Shown: positions 26,217-40,416 of the stretch, piece after piece
How positions within the stretch are numbered: the stretch's first letter is position 1
How the letters are laid out: the number at the start of each line of letters is the position of its first letter
NCBI GenBank assembly: GCA_935421135.1
Contig: OW285190.1
Coordinates: 186,001-250,000, forward strand
Direction: 5' to 3'
DNA: 64,000 nucleotides
From: Bugulina stolonifera
Taxonomy: Eukaryota > Bryozoa > Gymnolaemata > Cheilostomatida > Bugulidae
Program-made: the position numbers and the translations under genes
The notes under the pieces: generated by a model
Told to the model about the DNA's origin: nothing
The model's database searches: none
What the model saw: only the letters and a program-made list of their open reading frames with translations

Positions 26217-29200
26217 ATGCGTTCTATGCATAGAATACCTAGATTGCATTCTATGCATTCTATGCATAGAATACATATAATTCTATGTCTTCTATGTATT
26301 CTATGCATTCCATGCATAGAATACATAGAATACATAGATTGCACTCTATGCACTCTATGCATTCCATGTAATCTATGCATTCGGTGCATAGAATACATTT
26401 TATGCATAGAATGCACAGAATACATTGATCACATAGAATGCATTCTATGCACTCTATGCATTCTATGTAATCTATGCATTCTATGCATAGAAAACATAGA
26501 TTGCATTCTATGCATTCTATGCATAGAATACATTGAATACATAGAAGACATAGAAGACATAGAATGCATAGAATGCATTCCATGTGACCTATGCACTCTA
26601 CGCATAGAATACATAGATTGCATTCTATGCATTCGGTGCACAGAATACATAGAACACATTGACTACATAGAAGGCATTGTATGTAATCAATGTAGTTTAT
26701 GCATTCTATGCATAGAATACCTAGATTGCATTCTATGCATTCTATGCATCGAATACATATAATTCCATGTCTTCTATGTCTTCTATGTATTCTATGCATT
26801 CCATGCATAGAATACATAGAATACATAGGTTGCACTCTATGCACTCTATACATTCCATGTAATCTATGCATTCGGTGCATAGAATACATTTTATGCATAG
26901 AATGCATAGAATACATTGATCACATAGAATGCATTCTATGCACTTCATGCATTCCATGTAATCTATGCGTTCTATGCATAGAATACCTAGATTGCATTCT
27001 ATGCATTCTATGCATCAAATACATATAATTCCATGTCTTCTATGTCTTCTATGTATTCTATGCATTCCATGCATAGAATACATAGAATACATAGATTGCA
27101 CTCTATGCACTCTATGCATTCCATGTAATCTATGCATTCGGTGCATAGAATACATTTTATGCATGGAATGCATAGAATACATTGATCACATAGAATGCAT
27201 TCTATGCACTCCATGCATTCCATGTAATCTATGCGTTCTATGCATAGAATACATAGATTGCATTCTATGCATTCTATGCATAGAATACATAGAAGACATC
27301 GGAGACATAGAAGACATAGAATGCATTCTGTGCAATCTATGCACTCTATGCATAGAATACATAAATTGCATTCTATGCATTCGATGCATAGAATACATAG
27401 AATACATTGAATACATAGAAGGCATTGTATGTAATCAATGTATTTTATGCATTCTATGCATAGAATACATAGATTTCATTCTATGCAGAGAATACATTGA
27501 TCACATAGAATGCATTCTATGCACTCTATGCATTCCATGTAATCTATGCGTTCTATGCATAGAATACCTAGATTGCATTCTATGCATCGAATACATATAA
27601 TACATATATTGCATTTCATGCATAGAATACATAGAATACATAGATTGCACTCTATGCACTCTTTGCACTCTATGCATTCCATGTAATCTATGCATTCGGT
27701 GCATAGAATACATTTCACGCATAGAATGCATAGAATACATTGATCACATAGAATGCATTCTATGCACTCTATGCATTCCATGTAATCTATGCGTTCTATG
27801 CATAGAATACATAGATTGCATTCTATGCATTCTATGCATAGAACACATAGAAGACATCGAAGACATAGAATGCATTCTGTGCAATCTATGCACTCTATGC
27901 ATAGAATACATAGATTGCATTCTATGCATTCTATGCATCGAACACATATAATACATATATTGCATTCTATGCATAGAATATCTTGATCACATAGAATGCA
28001 TTCTATGCACTTGATGCATTCCATGTAATCTATGCGTTATATGCATAGAATACATAGATTGCATTCTATGCATTCTTCGCATTCCATGCAATCTATGCAA
28101 TCTATGCATAAAATACATAGATTGCATTCTATGCATTCGGTGCATAGAATACATAGAATACATTAAATACATAGAAGGCATTGTATGTAATCAATGTATT
28201 TTATGCATTCTATGCATAGAATACATAGATTGCATTCTATGCATGCTATGCATAGAATACATATAATTCTATGTCTTCTATGTATTCTATGCATTCTATG
28301 CATAGAATACATAGATTGCATTCTATGCATTCTATGCATAGAATACATTGAATACATAGAAGACATAGAAGACATAGAATGCATATAATGCATTCCATGT
28401 AATCTATGCACTCTATGCATAGAATACATAGATTGCATTCTATGCATTCGGTGCATAGAATACATAGAATACATTAAATACATAGAAGGCATTGTATGTA
28501 ATCAATGTATTTTATGCATTCTATGCATAGAATACATAGATTGCATTCTATGCAGAGGATACATTGATCACATAGAATGCATTCTATGCACTCTATGCAT
28601 TCCATGTAATCTATGCGTTCTATGCATAGAATACCTAGATTGCATTCTATGCATTCTATGCATAGAATACATTGAAAACATAGAAGACATAGAAGACATA
28701 GAATGCATAGAATGCATTCCATGTAACCTATGCACTCTATGCATTCCATGTAATCCATGCATTTTATGTATTCTATGTATTCTATGCATTCTATGCATTC
28801 GATGCATAGAATACATTTTATGCATAGAATGCATAGAATACATTGATCAAATAGAATACATTCTATACACTCTATAGATTCCATGTAATCTATGCATTCT
28901 ATGCATAGAATACATAGGTTGCATTCTATGCATTCTATGCATAGAATACATTGAATACATAGAAGACATAGAAGACATAGAATGCATAGAATGCATTCCA
29001 TGTAACCTATGCACTCTATGCATAGAATACATAGATTGCATTCTATGCATTCGGTGCATAGAATGCATAGAATACATTGATCACATAGAATGCATTCTAT
29101 GCACTCTATGCATTCTATGTAATCTATGCATTCTATGTATTCTATGCATTTTATGAATATAACACATTTTATGCATAGAATGCATAGGATACATTGATCA

Positions 29201-30471
29201 CATAGAATGCATTCTAGGCACTCTATGCATTCCATGTGATCTATGCATTCTATGTATCCTATGCATTTGATGAATATAACACATTTTATGCATAGAATGC
29301 ATAGGATACATTGATCACATAGAATGCATTCTATGCACTCTATGCATTCCATGGAATCTATGCATTCTATGCATAGAATATCTAGATTGCACTCTATGCA
29401 TTCTATGCATAGAATACATAGAAGACATAGAATGCATAGTATGCATTCCGTGCAATCTATGCACTCTATGCATAGAATACATAGATTGCACTCTATGCAC
29501 TCTATGCATTCCGTGTAATCTATGCATTCTATGTATTCTATGCATCCGATGCATAGAATACATTTTATGCATAGAATGCATAGAATACATTGATCACATA
29601 GAATGCATTCTATGCACTCTATGCATTCCATGTAACCTATGCATTCTATGCATAGAATACATAGATTGCATTCTATGTATTCTATGCATAGAATGCATAG
29701 GTTACATTCTATGTATTCTATGCATAGAATACATAGAATACACTGAATACATAGAAGGCATTGTATGTAATCAATGTATTTTATGCATTCTATGCATAGA
29801 ATACATAGATTGCATTCTATGCAGAGAATACATTGATCACATAGAATGCATTCTATGCCCTCTATGCATTCCATGTAATTTATGCGTTCTATGCATAGAA
29901 TACCTAGATTGCATTCTATGCATTCTATGCATCGAATACATATAATTCCATGTCTTCTATGTCTTCTATGTATTCTATGCATTCCATGCATAGAATACAT
30001 AGAATACATAGATTGCACTCTATGCACTCTATGCATTCCATGTAATCTATGCATTCGGTGCATAGAATACATTTTATGCATAGAATGCACAGAATACATT
30101 GATCACATAGAATGCATTCTATGCACTCTATGCATTCTATGTAACCTATGCATTCTATGCATAGAATACATAGATTGCATTCTATGCATTCTATGCATAG
30201 AATACATTGAATACATAGAAGACATAGAATACGTAGAATGCATAGAATGCATTCCATGTAACCTATGCACTCTATGCATAGAATACATAGATTGCATTCT
30301 ATGCATTCGGTGCACAGAATACATAGAACACATTGACTACATAGAAGGCATTGTATGTAATCAATGTATTTTATGCATTCTATGCATAGAATACATAGAT
30401 TGCATTCTATGCAGAGAATACATTGATCACATAGAATGCATTCTATGCCCTCTATGCATTCCATGTAATCT
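26217..30471. repeat. Zone 3 HOR copy M2 (4,255 bp)
   Basis: This copy is followed by M3 at a constant offset of 4,255 bp over most of its length (26,965, 27,186, 27,476, 28,474 and 29,882 all recur). It contains five TATAA words (about 26.28, 26.76, 27.02, 28.26 and 29.94 kb); 25 is 7 modulo 9, matching 4,255. It carries a replaced block at about 28,138-28,210 that is shared with M3 but not M1. M2 and M3 therefore share a more recent ancestor. Confidence 0.9.
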
Positions 30472-33400
30472 ATGCGTTCTATGCATAGAATACCTAGATT
30501 GCATTCTATGCATTCTATGCATAGAATACATATAATTCTATGTCTTCTATGTATTCTATGCATTCCATGCATAGAATACATAGAATACATAGATTGCACT
30601 CTATGCACTCTATGCATTCCATGTAATCTATGCATTCGGTGCATAGAATACATTTTATGCATAGAATGCACAGAATACATTGATCACATAGAATGCATTC
30701 TATGCACTCTATGCATTCTATGTAATCTATGCATTCTATGCATAGAAAACATAGATTGCATTCTATGCATTCTATGCATAGAATACATTGAATACATAGA
30801 AGACATAGAAGACATAGAATGCATAGAATGCATTCCATGTGACCTATGCACTCTATGCATAGAATACATAGATTGCATTCTATGCATTCGGTGCACAGAA
30901 TACATAGAACACATTGACTACATAGAAGGCATTGTATGTAATCAATGTAGTTTATGCATTCTATGCATAGAATACCTAGATTGCATTCTATGCATTCTAT
31001 GCATCGAATACATATAATTCCATGTCTTCTATGTCTTCTATGTATTCTATGCATTCCATGCATAGAATACATAGAATACATAGGTTGCACTCTATGCACT
31101 CTATACATTCCATGTAATCTATGCATTCGGTGCATAGAATACATTTTATGCATAGAATGCATAGAATACATTGATCACATAGAATGCATTCTATGCACTT
31201 CATGCATTCCATGTAATCTATGCGTTCTATGCATAGAATACCTAGATTGCATTCTATGCATTCTATGCATCAAATACATATAATTCCATGTCTTCTATGT
31301 CTTCTATGTATTCTATGCATTCCATGCATAGAATACATAGAATACATAGATTGCACTCTATGCACTCTATGCATTCCATGTAATCTATGCATTCGGTGCA
31401 TAGAATACATTTTATGCATGGAATGCATAGAATACATTGATCACATAGAATGCATTCTATGCACTCCATGCATTCCATGTAATCTATGCGTTCTATGCAT
31501 AGAATACATAGATTGCATTCTATGCATTCTATGCATAGAATACATAGAAGACATCGGAGACATAGAAGACATAGAATGCATTCTGTGCAATCTATGCACT
31601 CTATGCATAGAATACATAAATTGCATTCTATGCATTCGATGCATAGAATACATAGAATACATTGAATACATAGAAGGCATTGTATGTAATCAATGTATTT
31701 TATGCATTCTATGCATAGAATACATAGATTTCATTCTATGCAGAGAATACATTGATCACATAGAATGCATTCTATGCACTCTATGCATTCCATGTAATCT
31801 ATGCGTTCTATGCATAGAATACCTAGATTGCATTCTATGCATCGAATACATATAATACATATATTGCATTTCATGCATAGAATACATAGAATACATAGAT
31901 TGCACTCTATGCACTCTTTGCACTCTATGCATTCCATGTAATCTATGCATTCGGTGCATAGAATACATTTCACGCATAGAATGCATAGAATACATTGATC
32001 ACATAGAATGCATTCTATGCACTCTATGCATTCCATGTAATCTATGCGTTCTATGCATAGAATACATAGATTGCATTCTATGCATTCTATGCATAGAACA
32101 CATAGAAGACATCGAAGACATAGAATGCATTCTGTGCAATCTATGCACTCTATGCATAGAATACATAGATTGCATTCTATGCATTCTATGCATCGAACAC
32201 ATATGATACATATATTGCATTCTATGCATAGAATATCTTGATCACATAGAATGCATTCTATGCACTTGATGCATTCCATGTAATCTATGCGTTATATGCA
32301 TAGAATACATAGATTGCATTCTATGCATTCTTCGCATTCCATGCAATCTATGCAATCTATGCATAAAATACATAGATTGCATTCTATGCATTCGGTGCAT
32401 AGAATACATAGAATACATTAAATACATAGAAGGCATTGTATGTAATCAATGTATTTTATGCATTCTATGCATAGAATACATAGATTGCATTCTATGCATG
32501 CTATGCATAGAATACATATAATTCTATGTCTTCTATGTATTCTATGCATTCTATGCATAGAATACATAGATTGCATTCTATGCATTCTATGCATAGAATA
32601 CATTGAATACATAGAAGACATAGAAGACATAGAATGCATATAATGCATTCCATGTAATCTATGCACTCTATGCATAGAATACATAGATTGCATTCTATGC
32701 ATTCGGTGCATAGAATACATAGAATACATTAAATACATAGAAGGCATTGTATGTAATCAATGTATTTTATGCATTCTATGCATAGAATACATAGATTGCA
32801 TTCTATGCAGAGGATACATTGATCACATAGAATGCATTCTATGCACTCTATGCATTCCATGTAATCTATGCGTTCTATGCATAGAATACCTAGATTGCAT
32901 TCTATGCATTCTATGCATAGAATACATTGAAAACATAGAAGACATAGAAGACATAGAATGCATAGAATGCATTCCATGTAACCTATGCACTCTATGCATT
33001 CCATGTAATCCATGCATTTTATGTATTCTATGTATTCTATGCATTCTATGCATTCGATGCATAGAATACATTTTATGCATAGAATGCATAGAATACATTG
33101 ATCAAATAGAATACATTCTATACACTCTATACATTCCATGTAATCTATGCATTCTATGCATAGAATACATAGGTTGCATTCTATGCATTCTATGCATAGA
33201 ATACATTGAATACATAGAAGACATAGAAGACATAGAATGCATAGAATGCATTCCATGTAACCTATGCACTCTATGCATAGAATACATAGATTGCATTCTA
33301 TGCATTCGGTGCATAGAATGCATAGAATACATTGATCACATAGAATGCATTCTATGCACTCTATGCATTCTATGTAATCTATGCATTCTATGTATTCTAT

Positions 33401-34753
33401 GCATTTTATGAATATAACACATTTTATGCATAGAATGCATAGGATACATTGATCACATAGAATGCATTCTAGGCACTCTATGCATTCCATGTGATCTATG
33501 CATTCTATGTATCCTATGCATTTGATGAATATAACACATTTTATGCATAGAATGCATAGGATACATTGATCACATAGAATGCATTCTATGCACTCTATGC
33601 ATTCCATGGAATCTATGCATTCTATGCATAGAATATCTAGATTGCACTCTATGCATTCTATGCATAGAATACATAGAAGACATAGAATGCATAGTATGCA
33701 TTCCGTGCAATCTATGCACTCTATGCATAGAATACATAGATTGCACTCTATGCACTCTATGCATTCCGTGTAATCTATGCATTCTATGTATTCTATGCAT
33801 TCGATGCATAGAATACATGTTATGCATAGAATGCATAGAATACATTGATCACATAGAATGCATTCTATGCACTCTATGCATTCCATGTAACCTATGCATT
33901 CTATGCATAGAATACATAGATTGCATTCTATGCATTCTATGCATAGAATACATAGATTGCATTCTATGCATTCTATGCATAGAATACATAGAATACACTG
34001 AATACATAGAAGGCATTGTATGTAATCAATGTATTTTATGCATTCTATGCATAGAATACATAGATTGCATTCTATGCAGAGAATACATTGATCACATAGA
34101 ATGCATTCTATGCCCTCTATGCATTCCATGTAATTTATGCGTTCTATGCATAGAATACCTAGATTGCATTCTATGCATTCTATGCATCGAATACATATAA
34201 TTCCATGTCTTCTATGTCTTCTATGTATTCTATGCATTCCATGCATAGAATACATAGAATACATAGATTGCACTCTATGCACTCTATGCATTCCATGTAA
34301 TCTATGCATTCGGTGCATAGAATACATTTTATGCATAGAATGCACAGAATACATTGATCACATAGAATGCATTCTATGCACTCTATGCATTCTATGTAAT
34401 CTATGCATTCTATGCATAGAATACATAGATTGCATTCTATGCATTCTATGCATAGATTGCATTCTATGCATTCTATGCATAGAATACATTGAATACATAG
34501 AAGACATAGAAGACATAGAATGCATAGAATGCATTCCATGTGACCTATGCACTCTATGCATAGAATACATAGATTGCATTCTATGCATTCGGTGCACAGA
34601 ATACATAGAACACATTGACTACATAGAAGGCATTGTATGTAATCAATGTATTTTATGCATTCTATGCATAGAATACATAGATTGCATTCTATGCAGAGAA
34701 TACATTGATCACATAGAATGCATTCTATGCCCTCTATGCATTCCATGTAATCT
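30472..34753. repeat. Zone 3 HOR copy M3 (4,282 bp)
   Basis: This copy is nearly identical to M2. It is 27 bp longer, and the extra three words lie at about 34,449-34,475. It shares the replaced block at about 32,393-32,465 with M2. A private T-to-G change in a TTTTATGCA word is visible near 33,819. The two-word run near 33,910-33,985 is in plain order here, whereas M2 has a slightly different form. Confidence 0.88.
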
Positions 34754-36523
34754 ATGCGTTCTATGCATAGAATACCTAGATTGCATTCTATGCATTCTAT
34801 GCATAGAATACATATAATTCTATGTCTTCTATGTATTCTATGCATTCCATGCATAGAATACATAGAATACATAGATTGCACTCTATGCACTCTATGCATT
34901 CCATGTAATCTATGCATTCGGTGCATAGAATACATTTTATGCATAGAATGCATAGAATACATTGATCACATAGAATGCATTCTATGCACTCTATGCATTC
35001 TATGTAATCTATGCATTCTATGCATAGAATACATAGATTGCATTCTATGCATAGAATACATTGAATACATAGAAGACATAGAATGCATAGAATGCATTCC
35101 ATGTGACCTATGCACTCTATGCATAGAATACATAGATTGCATTCTATGCATTCGGTGCACAGAATACATAGAACACATTGACTACATAGAAGGCATTGTA
35201 TGTAATCAATGTATTTTATGCATTCTATGCATAGAATACATAGATTGCATTCTATGCAGAGAATACATTGATCACATAGAATGCATTCTATGCCCATTAT
35301 GCATTCCATGTAATCTATGCGTTCTATGCATAGAATACCTAGATTGCATTCTATGCATTCTATGCATCGAATACATATAATTCCATGGCTTCTATGTCTT
35401 CTATGTATTCTATGCATTCCATGCATAGAATACATAGAATACATAGATTGCACTCTATGCACTCTATGCATTCCATGTAATCTATGCATTCGGTGCATAG
35501 AATACATTTTATGCATAGAATGCATAGAATACATTGATCACATAGAATGCATTCTATGCACTCCATGCATTCCATGTAATCTATGCGTTCTATGCATAGA
35601 ATACATAGATTGCATTCTATGCATTCTATGCATAGAATACATAGAAGACATAGAATGCATAGTATGCATTCCGTTCAATCTATGCACTCTATGCATAGAA
35701 TACATAGATTGCATTCTATGCAGAGAATACATTGATCACATAGAATGCATTCTATGCCCTCTATGCATTCCATGTAATCTATGCGTTCTATGCATATAAT
35801 ACCTAGATTGCATTCTATGCATTCTATGCATCGAATACATATAATTCCATGTCTTCTATGTCTTCTATGTATTCTATGCATTCCATGCATAGAATACATA
35901 GAATACATAGATTGCACTCTATGCACTCTATGCATTCAATGTAATCTATGCATTCGGTGCATAGAATACATTTTATGCATAGAATGCATAGAATACATTG
36001 ATCACATAGAATGCATTCTATGCACTCTATGCATTCTATGTAATCTATGCATTCTATGCATAGAATACATAGATTGCATTCTATGCATTCTATGCATAGA
36101 ATACATTGAATACATAGAAGACATAGAAGACATAGAATGCATGCCATGTGACCTATGCACTCTATGCATAGAATACATAGATTGCATTCTATGCATTCGG
36201 TGCACAGAATACATAGAACACATTGACTACATAGAAGGCATTGTATGTAATCAATGTATTTTATGCATTCTATGCATAGAATACATAGATTGCATTCTAT
36301 GCAGAGAATACATTGATCACATAGAATGCATTCTATGCCCTCTATGCATTCCATGTAATCTATGCGTTCTATGCATAGAATACATAGATTGCACTCTATG
36401 CACTCTATGCATTCAATGTAATCTATGCATTCGGTGCATAGAATACATTTTATGCATAGAATGCATAGAATACATTGATCACATAGAATGCATTCTATGC
36501 ACTCCATGCATTCCATGTAATCT
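34754..36523. repeat. Transition block of shortened sub-repeats (about 460-620 bp)
   Basis: A sub-block beginning with GCGTTCTATGCATAGAATACC recurs at about 34,137, 34,754, 35,317 and 35,781, at intervals of 617, 563 and 464 bp. The related pair at 25,627 and 26,217 is 590 bp apart. Successive copies lose words, and private substitutions appear (for example CCATTATGC near 35,293, CCATGGCTT near 35,384, CCGTTCAATC near 35,672). This is the least homogenised part of the array and joins the 4.2-kb family to the TACATG-marked family. Confidence 0.7.
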
Positions 36524-36546
36524 ATGCGTTCTATGCATAGAATACA

Positions 36547-36552
36547 TACATG
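36547..36552 (+). repeat. TACATG 6-bp phase insertion (eight copies in the right third)
   Basis: Six extra bases lie between the words TAGAATACA and TAGATTGCA, creating the palindrome TACATGTA. Other copies start at 40,440, 44,554, 47,348, 52,133, 55,044, 57,838 and 60,912. None is seen left of 36.5 kb. This makes it a clean marker of the zone 4 HOR and useful for counting copies. Confidence 0.88.
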
Positions 36553-39500
36553 TAGATTGCATTCTATGCATTCTATGCATAGAATACATAGAAGACATCG
36601 GAGACATAGAAGACATAGAATGCATTCTGTGCAATCTATGCACTCTATGCATAGAATACATATATTGCATTCTATGCATTCAATGCATAGAATACATAGA
36701 ATACATTGAATACATAGAAGGCATTGTATGTAATCAATGTATTTTATGCATTCTATGCATAGAATACATAGATTTCATTCTATGCAGAGAATACATTGAT
36801 CACATAGAATGCATTCTATGCACTCTATGCATTCCATGTAATCTATGCGTTCTATGCATAGAATACCTAGATTGCATTCTATGCATCGAATACATATAAT
36901 ACATATATTGCATTTCATGCATAGAATACATAGAATACATAGATTGCACTCTATGCACTCTTTGCACTCTATGCATTCCATGTAATCTATGCATTCGGTG
37001 CATAGAATACATTTCATGCATAGAATATCTTGATCACATAGAATGCATTCTATGCACTTGATGCATTCCATGTAATCTATGCGTTATATGCATAGAATAC
37101 ATAGATTGCATTCTATGCATTCTTCGCATTCCATGCAATCTATGCATTCTATGCATAAAATACATAGATTGCATTCTATGCATTCTATGCATAGAATACA
37201 TATAATTCTATGTCTTCTATGTATGCTATGCATTCTATGCATAGAATACATAGTTTGCATTCTATGCATGCTATGCATAGAATACATATAATTCTATGTC
37301 TTCTATGTATTCTATGCATTCTATGCATAGAATACATAGATTGCATTCTATGCATAGAATACATTGAATACATAGAAGACATAGAAGACATAGAATGCAT
37401 ATAATGCATTCCATGTAATCTATGCACTCTATGCATAGAATACATAGATTGCATTCTATGCATTCGGTGCATAGAATACATAGAATACATTAAATACATA
37501 GAAGGCATTGTATGTAATCAATGTATTTTATGCATTCTATGCATAGAATACATAGATTGCATTCTATGCAGAGGATACATTGATCACATGGAATGCATTC
37601 TATGCACTCTATGCATTCCATGTAATCTATGCGTTCTATGCATAGAATACCTAGATTGCATTCTATGCATTCTATGCATCGAATACATAGAAGACATCGG
37701 AGACATAGAAGACATAGAATGCATTCTGTGCAATCTATGCACTCTATGCATAGAATACATATATTGCATTCTATGCATTCGATGCATAGAATACATAGAA
37801 TACATTGAATACATAGAAGGCATTGTATGTAATCAATGTATTTTATGCATTCTATGCATAGAATACATAGATTTCATTCTATGCAGAGAATACATTGATC
37901 ACATAGAATGCATTCTATGCACTCTATGCATTCCATGTAATCTATGCGTTCTATGCATAGAATACCTAGATTGCATTCTATGCATCGAATACATATAATA
38001 CATATATTCCATTTCATGCATAGAATACATAGAATACATAGATTGCACTCTATGCACTCTTTGCACTCTATGCATTCCATGTAATCTATGCATTCGGTGC
38101 ATAGAATACATTTCATGCATAGAATGCATAGAATATCTTGATCACATAGAATGCATTCTATGCACTTGATGCATTCCATGTAATCTATGCGTTATATGCA
38201 TAGAATACATAGATTGCATTCTATGCATTCTTCGCATTCCATGCAATCTATGCATTCTATGCATAAAATACATAGATTGCATTCTATGCATTCTATGCAT
38301 AGAATACATATAATTCTATGTCTTCTATGTATGCTATGCATTCTATGCATAGAATACATAGTTTGCATTCTATGCATGCTATGCATAGAATACATATAAT
38401 TCTATGTCTTCTATGTATTCTATGCATTCTATGCATAGAATACATAGATTGCATTCTATGCATAGAATACATTGAATACATAGAAGACATAGAAGACATA
38501 GAATGCATATAATGCATTCCATGTAATCTATGCACTCTATGCATAGAATACATAGATTGCATTCTATGCATTCGGTGCATAGAATACATAGAATACATTA
38601 AATACATAGAAGGCATTGTATGTAATCAATGTATTTTATGCATTCTATGCATAGAATACATAGATTGCATTCTATGCAGAGGATACATTGATCACATGGA
38701 ATGCATTCTATGCACTCTATGCATTCCATGTAATCTATGCGTTCTATGCATAGAATACCTAGATTGCATTCTATGCATTCTATGTATAGAATACATATAA
38801 TTCTATGTCTTCTATGTATTCTATGCATTCCATGCATAGAATACATAGAATACATAGATTGCACTCTATGCACTCTATGCACTCCATGTAATCTATGCAT
38901 TCAATGTATTCTATGCATTCGGTGCATAGAATACATTTTATGCATTGAATGCATAGAATACATTGATCACATAGAATGCATTCTATGCACTCTATGCATT
39001 CCATGTAATCTATGCGTTCTATGCATAGAATACATAGATTGCATTCTATGCATTCTATGCATAGAACACATAGAAGACATCGAAGACATAGAACGCATTC
39101 TGTGCAATCTATGCACTCTATGCATAGAATACATAGATTGCATTCTATGCATTCTATGCATCGAACACATATAATACATATATTGCATTCTATGCATAGA
39201 ATATCTTGATCACATAGAATGCATTTTATGCACTTGATGCATTCCATGTAATCTATGCGTTATATGCATAGAATACATAGATTGCATTCTATGCATTCTT
39301 CGCATTCCATGCAATCTATGCATTCTATGCATAAAATACATAGATTGCATTCTATGCATTCTATGCATAGAATACATATAATTCTATGTCTTCTATGTAT
39401 GCTATGCATTCTATGCATAGAATACATAGATTGCATTCTATGCATTCTATGCATAGAATACATTGAATACATAGATTGCACTCTATGCACTCTATGCACT

Positions 39501-40232
39501 CCATGTAATCTATGCATTCAATGTATTCTATGCATTCGGTGCATAGAATACATTTTATGCATTGAATGCATAGAATACATTGATCACATAGAATGCATTC
39601 TATGCACTCTATGCATTCCATGTAACCTATGCACTCTATGCATAGAATACATAGATTGCATTGTATGCATTCGGTGCAAAGAGTACATAGAATACATTGA
39701 ATACATAGAAGGCATTGTATGTAATCAATGTATTTTATGCATTCTATGCATAGAATACATAGATTGCATTCTATGCAGAGGATACATTGATCACATAGAT
39801 TGCATTCTATGCACTCTATGCATTCCATGTAATCCATGCATTTTATGTATTCTATGTATTCTATGCATTCTATGCATTCGATGCATAGAATACATTTTAT
39901 GCATAGAATGCATAGAATACATTGATCAAATAGAATGCATTCTATACACTCTATACATTCCATGTAATCTATGCATTCTATGCATAGAATACATAGATTG
40001 CATTCTATGCATTCTATGCATAGTATACATTGAATACATAGAAGACATAGAAGACATAGAATGCATAGAATGCATTCCATGTAACCTATGCACTCTATGC
40101 ATAGAATACATAGATTGCATTCTATGCATTCGGTGCATAGAATGCATAGAATACATTGATCACATAGAATGCATTCTATGCACTCTATGCATTCTATGCA
40201 TCGAATACATATAATTCCATGTCTTCTATGTC

Positions 40233-40273
40233 TTCTATGTATTCTATGCATGGAATGCATAGAATACATAGAA
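40233..40273. repeat. Hairpin with inverted 3-nt loop (GGA instead of TCC)
   Basis: Perfect 19-bp arms (40,233-40,251 and 40,255-40,273) flank GGA at 40,252-40,254. The homologous loop in R2, R3, R4, R5, R6 and R7 (for example near 44,366 and 47,160) is TCC with the same arms. The loop is therefore exactly reverse-complemented while the arms are unchanged. Three adjacent independent substitutions would be the alternative. Confidence 0.82.
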
Positions 40274-40416
40274 TACATAGATTGCACTCTATGCACTCTA
40301 TGCATTCCATGTAATCTATGCATTCGGTGCATAGAATACATTTTATGCATAGAATGCATAGAATACATTGATCACATAGAATGCATTCTATGCACTCCAT
40401 GCATTCCATGTAATCT

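Larger units (their letters stand above)
36524..40416. repeat. Zone 4 HOR copy R1 (3,893 bp, reference copy)
   Basis: The copy is delimited by successive TACATG phase insertions (36,547 and 40,440). The TTCTTCGCA-containing landmark occurs at about 37,079, 38,187 and 39,255 and then 40,972, dividing the unit into 1,108 + 1,068 + 1,717 bp. The length 3,893 is 5 modulo 9. Seven TATAA words (35) plus one TACATG (6) give 41, also 5 modulo 9. This copy contains the loop inversion at 40,252-40,254. The same 3,893-bp offset reappears between 45,688 and 49,581. Confidence 0.9.
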
